Assembly: GCA_958299035.1 (NCBI GenBank)
Contig: CATQJL010000112.1
Coordinates: 45,590,941-45,654,940, forward strand
From: Cylicocyclus nassatus
Lineage: Eukaryota; Nematoda; Chromadorea; Rhabditida; Strongylidae
Reading direction: 5' to 3'
DNA length: 64,000 nt
Position 1 is the stretch's first letter. Each line of letters begins with the position of its first letter. The position numbers and the translations under genes are program-made. Positions 59,801-64,000 of the stretch are shown in pieces. Under the pieces are notes generated by a model that saw only the letters and a program-made list of their open reading frames with translations, ran no database searches and was not told the DNA's origin.

Positions 59801-62800
59801 AAGTTTCCTTACAATTTAAGAGCATGAACATTTTGACCAAAATCCATCGGCCAGCTTCAGAGCGTAAAACGAGAAAAAATGAAATTACTTGAACATCTTG
59901 GAAAACATGCTCATAAGGGTTATCCGACCTGCTGGTTACGAAAATCACATCTGCTTAGCAAGAGAGCTTCATATTTTAGAGTTACGTTGAGAAAAATTTA
60001 GAAGGACATGATTTTTCCAGAATTCACCAGCCCTTCTAACTCCTTTGAAAAGGAGTACGCGGCTACTTTCCAGCGCTCCATAATCTACAAAAGAAGTACT
60101 ATCGAAAATTTCTTTCTGAATGTACTGGGGGCAATACGCGCTGCTTCACACCTTTGCGAAGAAACGTCCGCAGAAAGTTTTGAGAATACTGAAATCGAGA
60201 TATCAAGGACATTCCGCATACCGAAAGATTTGCCTTGATGAGCTGAGCACAATGCATTTTTCGGATTTAGAAAATATCCACTCCAAAGAAAGTTACGGCG
60301 AGTAGAATCTGGAAACGAGTGATTTTTCCAGAATTTACCAACGCTTTTTTCTCTTTTGAAAAGAAGCCTGCGGCAGCTTACTAGCGCACTATAATGCACA
60401 AGAAGAGCACTATCGAATGGTGCATACTGGAAGCTTTCAAGTTGGATAGGCGCTGCGTTACATACTTGCAAAGGGACCTCCTCAGAACAATTTGAGAAAA
60501 CTGAAAACAAGATATAGATGACATGACGTATGTAGAAAGATTCGCCTTGACGAGATGAACACAGTGCTGCTTTCGAATTTAGAATATATTAATTCCGAAG
60601 GAAGTTATGGCGCTGCATAATTTACGATAATCCGGAATCGCGAAATTTCTGGAATTTCGCGCAATTCCCGTTCTGTGAGTGGTATTGTACATTGCACAGC
60701 ACGCGCGGCATTCCGCGATATGTGCTTCTCATGCGATTTCCAACCATTTCCCTTTGTCTTCCTGCATTTTGGGACCCGTCATACTTCGCCGAGAGAAGCC
60801 CACTTTCACACATATCCATGCAGAATGAGCTGCCCACTTTCACACATATCCATGCAGAATGAGCTGCCCAGTTTCACATATATCCATGCAGAATGAGCTC
60901 TTAAACTATACCTGCCCTATTTCTGCTGTGCTCAATAGAATGTGTACGTATCCTCTGGAATAAGCACACTGAATGGTCCATTTACACTAAAATTCCAGGA
61001 AAGAAACTTATATCCCACAACTAGGCACATCCGTATACTGGAAGATGCGCCTCGCCGAGCTGAGTTGAATGGTACTCTTATATATAGAATTCATAAATTT
61101 TGAATCAAGATAAGGTCTTTTTTTATAAAAAGTTAGGCGTTGCGCGACAAAGTTAGGTGACTTTGGCCGCTTTTCCGCCGACTTTTGCCGCGCGACGCGG
61201 CAAAAGTCACCTAACTTCGGCGGCGCCGCGTAAGTTAAGTGCCGCCGCCATTTTTTTTCACAAATTACGGGTATTGTACTTCATGATATGATACGGAGGT
61301 TAATATCGCAGTGTTAAGTGTGTTTTACCTCTTCAAATGAAATGCTGATAATTGATGAATGCAAGTTGTTATGAATTGCTTATTTTTGATACCCATTCAA
61401 ACTCTTCGCGCAGAGCGCACTAAAAGCAGAAAACTCTTTTCCACATCTATGAGAACCACACACGACGCAAAAAATCTCGGTCTGAACGCTTAAATATTAC
61501 TAGAAAAGTTTTAGGCTAAGTACTTTAATGCATAGGATGTTTTCTCTTGACCAGCAGATCGATTCGGGAGAAGATATAAGCCAAAGATTTTTCGGCTGAT
61601 AGCAAATTCTGTCTCCTGTTGTGCAATTAAAGTCAAGAGCATATTTTTAGATTGTCCGGAACATTTTGATCCTGAATTGATTCAAGAAATCATGCATAAA
61701 GTATTCTACATTCTAATCGGGGATATACTATAAGTGTTTCTTGGAGACACATCTCATTGTTTAGACAAAGGCTCTGTCAGTTTATATCTGTTCCCAGTGA
61801 TTTTTCAAAGGCATTCAAATTGGTATAAGCTGGCATATATCCCATAAAACTCCTAATTAGCCATATACTTCTAACTTCTTAGCTGTTTTGGAGAGTGAAC
61901 ACAAATAATTATGAATTTGGCGTACGTTCCTTATTTTATTTCAGACATGTGCAAATGCAAACTGGACCGGGTCATCGTTATGTCGTTACCATCCGCAATC
62001 ATCCCACTATGAAGCGTGGTGAAATTGCGTTCGCCATAGCGCAAAGAAAGTGGGCTGTGCTTAGCTTGGATCAAGAAGTAATTGTACAGCCTTACGCTTT
62101 CAAGGTGAGCTCGTAAGGGTGGCTACTATACAGAAGATAATGAATGTGTTTTTAGAGTAACCAATATATTGGCACAATAACCATGTCGGCCGACTTTCAA
62201 CTAAAAAAGAAGTGAGCACGTTTTCTTTGATGGGTTGAAAGAGTTTATAGAAAACGCATCGTAAAGCTTTCATTCCACTTTGGAGGAGGGAAACGTAACA
62301 ATACATCTTACTCTTTATTGCAGTGCCACCGTGGAGCCATTGAACTCTGACTTAATGGCTCGGGAATTTTCCATGCAATTTGGAGGAATGGCTTTCACGA
62401 AAGGCGAACTTCTCATATTTCAATTCACTGAGCCAGAGAAAGGCAAAACCTACACACTGTCACTCGTCGTCAAGAGTATAGACGGTCAGTTGATGCGTTG
62501 CATACGGAAAAATATTTTTGCTGATAGCTGATCGTCAGAAGGATGCTAGGAGTATGTACGTATAAAAATTCCAAGATGTCTACATCTTGTAAGAATATAG
62601 AGAATAGTCCCTTATGTGAGTGTTTCATGCAGCAGAGCCTTGCAAGAGAATGGTGAAAATGAAGGCATTAAGAGCTTTGAATGCGTGTGCGCAATTCAAG
62701 ACTTCAAGTTCTCTAACCCATTAAAACAACCCATTGGACCATTGAAATAGTACTAGTTCTAAGATATTGAAGTAAAGTACATTACAGACTGTCCATGCAG

Positions 62801-64000
62801 TTCTCTATTTATGAAATAAATATGCATGCTAAAAAGGCCATTTATCATATACTATCCAAAAAATGATTGTTAAAAAAAATATAGTAGGGTATATGTTTGC
62901 TTGGATAAGGCAAATACTATTGCTTGAACCTGTCATCATTTTATCATATCGCAATAGTTAGGTAAACTTTCTAAGTTGTTCTAATTTGTTTTAAATTCTA
63001 AATCAAACCCAGCTTTGTTTCTTTTCTAACTAAGATCCAGATCAATATGCACAGCTAAATTTTTGACAAAATGAGAGGTTCGTAGTTTTTGCGTTACGCG
63101 ATAGTATATAGAGCATCTCCTTGTCGAAAATGGACATCGATAGAGCATTTGAAAAACTACCAAAAAGATCTTCCTTCCGAAAGTTGCTCAATGTACAATC
63201 TTTAGGCATCGATCTCAACTCTGCTGCTGCTGGTGACGAAAAATCTAAACCTTTCCCAGTAAGAATATTTCATTTTTCTTTTGAGGCAATCGGAGGCGCG
63301 ATCAGCGGAACTTCTTACTTGCAGATTGACTGCGGACAGCTTTTGCCCAACTCTGCTATAATTTTTGATAAAGAAGAAGGATCTCAGCTGAACCTCATAG
63401 GAAAGAGTAAAGGGTGGGTTGTGGTCTGATATTCTCGAAAATTTGCTTCGTAACCGAGTTTTCCAGAAAATCGGCGTACCGATCCATTATTAACCCTGAC
63501 TGGGATTTCCAGAAGATGGGAATTGGTGGACTGGACAAGGAGTTCTCAGGAATCTTCCGTCGAGCTTTTGCTTCACGAGTCTTCCCTCCCGAATTTATTG
63601 AGCAACTTGGTAATTTCCAATTTGTACTTGAACAGAGATTTAGATCCAATTCAACGGTTAAGGGATGAAGCACGTGCGTGGTATCCTCCTTTTTGGTCCA
63701 CCTGGTACCGGTAAGACTTTGATGGCTCGCCAAATTGGTAAGATGTTGAACTCCAGAGAGCCGAAGATTGTCAATGGTCCACAGATCTTGGACAAGGTAG
63801 GCCGTTTTAGAGCATTTTTTTGTAAAAATTTTTGCTTTTCCAGTACGTCGGCGAGTCAGAATCGAATGTGCGAAAACTGTTTGCCGATGCTGAAGAGGAG
63901 TGGAGAAGATGTGGATCAAATTCAGGTCTTCACATCATCATCTTCGACGAAATCGATGCCATCTGCAAGCAGAGAGGTTCCATGGTAAGATCCAATCTGT
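56878..64000 (+). CDS. nsf-1: N-ethylmaleimide-sensitive factor (NSF), 5' part
   Basis: Hexameric AAA+ ATPase that, with alpha-SNAP, disassembles cis-SNARE complexes after membrane fusion. Exons are 56878-56886, 56934-57028, 61945-62104, 62156-62211, 62324-62484, about 63112-63258, 63325-63413, 63467-63609, 63663-63796 and 63844-63984. The N domain shows [28 protein letters not shown] and [12 protein letters not shown]. The linker is [20 protein letters not shown], then [16 protein letters not shown]1 shows Walker A GPPGTGKT, then [19 protein letters not shown] and Walker [18 protein letters not shown]. The gene runs off the window, so the rest of D1, D2 and the C-terminus are absent. The junction between 62484 and 63112 does not keep phase directly; a small extra exon (perhaps about 62528-62560) or a different donor is likely. 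Intron 2 (57029-61944, 4.9 kb) contains the large palindrome. Tiny first exon, 3 codons. Confidence 0.95.
57540..57612. repeat. Nested GC-rich hairpins at palindrome arm end
   Basis: TTTTGCCGCG-TCG-CGCGGCAAAA is a perfect 10-bp stem with a 3-nt loop. Around it GTTAGGTGACTTT pairs with AAAGTCACCTAAC. An exact mirror lies at the other end of the palindrome (61146-61218). Such subterminal structure could serve as a protein-binding or fold-back end. Confidence 0.85.
57859..57960. repeat. Three 34-bp tandem units in left palindrome arm
   Basis: Three head-to-tail copies of AGCTCATTCTGCATGGATAT followed by GTGTGAAAGTGGGC. The second and third are identical; the first has two changes. The mirror array is at 60798-60899. 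Confidence 0.95.
58160..58800. repeat. Diverged tandem units of about 310 bp in palindrome arm
   Basis: Two units share an ordered set of landmarks: ATCTCGTCAAGGCGAATCTT or AGCTCATCAAGGCAAATCTT, TTTCAGTTTTCTCAAA or TTTCAGTATTCTCAAA, ATTCGATAGTGCTCTTCTT or TTTCGATAGTACTTCTTTT, and TGGTAAATTCTGGAAAAATCA or TGGTGAATTCTGGAAAAATCA. The segment from about 57690 begins with the related CAACTCAGCTCGGCGAGGCG, suggesting a third, older unit. A fragment of the same motif occurs outside the palindrome near 33138-33165. Confidence 0.75.

Larger units (their letters stand above)
57488..61270. mobile_element. 3.78-kb palindromic fold-back element in nsf-1 intron 2
   Basis: Arms 57488-59249 and 59509-61270 (1,762 bp each) are inverted copies about centre 59379. 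Every mirrored stretch and every mirrored open frame compared is identical. Next to the loop (59250-59290 versus about 59466-59508) the inverse similarity continues but diverges; the loop itself is unique. Outside the arms, GTACAATAC and GTATTGTAC still pair except for a 3-nt indel. The arm ends are GC-rich with nested hairpins. Inside each arm are three 34-bp tandem units and two or three diverged units of about 310 bp. No transposase frame is recognised. The mirrored 141-, 76- and 73-codon frames show no domain. It could be a Foldback-type transposon, an inverted duplication, or an assembly artefact; the diverged loop region argues against a simple read-through artefact. Confidence 0.93.

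Noticed and set aside
63395..63919. 174-codon minus-strand frame
   Set aside because: Antisense to nsf-1 exons whose plus-strand translation matches NSF unambiguously.

Overview
The window looks like nuclear DNA of a parasitic (strongylid-type) nematode. It is AT-rich, its genes are split into many small exons with GTAAG/TTTCAG junctions, and three genes have a splice-acceptor-like site about 31-35 nt before the start codon, as expected for spliced-leader trans-splicing. Inverted-repeat transposons are dense. The proteins I recognise are eukaryotic and nematode-like. No bacterial operon, CRISPR, rRNA or convincing tRNA is visible. Species cannot be fixed from the sequence alone.

Layout. 1-25.4 kb is gene-poor: diverged repeats, several MITEs (hAT-like, mariner-like, others) and a few exon-like relics. 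25.4-34.9 kb (+) holds a multi-exon gene for an uncharacterised membrane protein with a Lys-rich and Thr/Pro-rich middle and a C-terminal block of membrane segments. 35-40 kb is mostly repeats plus one GC-rich exon-like patch of uncertain strand. 40.1-43.3 kb (+) encodes a nuclear hormone receptor of the NR1/RAR-like class, probably the sex-1 orthologue. 44.9-51.6 kb (-) encodes importin beta-1 (imb-1/KPNB1), convergent with the receptor. 51.6-56.9 kb is mostly empty, with one MITE. 56.9-64.0 kb (+) is the 5' part of N-ethylmaleimide-sensitive factor (nsf-1), running off the window end inside its first AAA+ domain.

The genes do not form a pathway: importin beta carries nuclear import, NSF recycles SNARE complexes, and the receptor is a transcription factor. 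They are independently transcribed neighbours.

The most striking structure is a 3.78 kb palindrome in intron 2 of nsf-1. Its two arms, 1,762 bp each, appear identical over everything compared, while the sequence next to the loop is diverged. A second theme is a family of fold-back elements ending in CAAGGG with 3-bp target duplications, present four times, including inside introns of imb-1 and of the membrane-protein gene. All exon coordinates were read by eye from splice consensus, reading frame and, for the known families, remembered homology.
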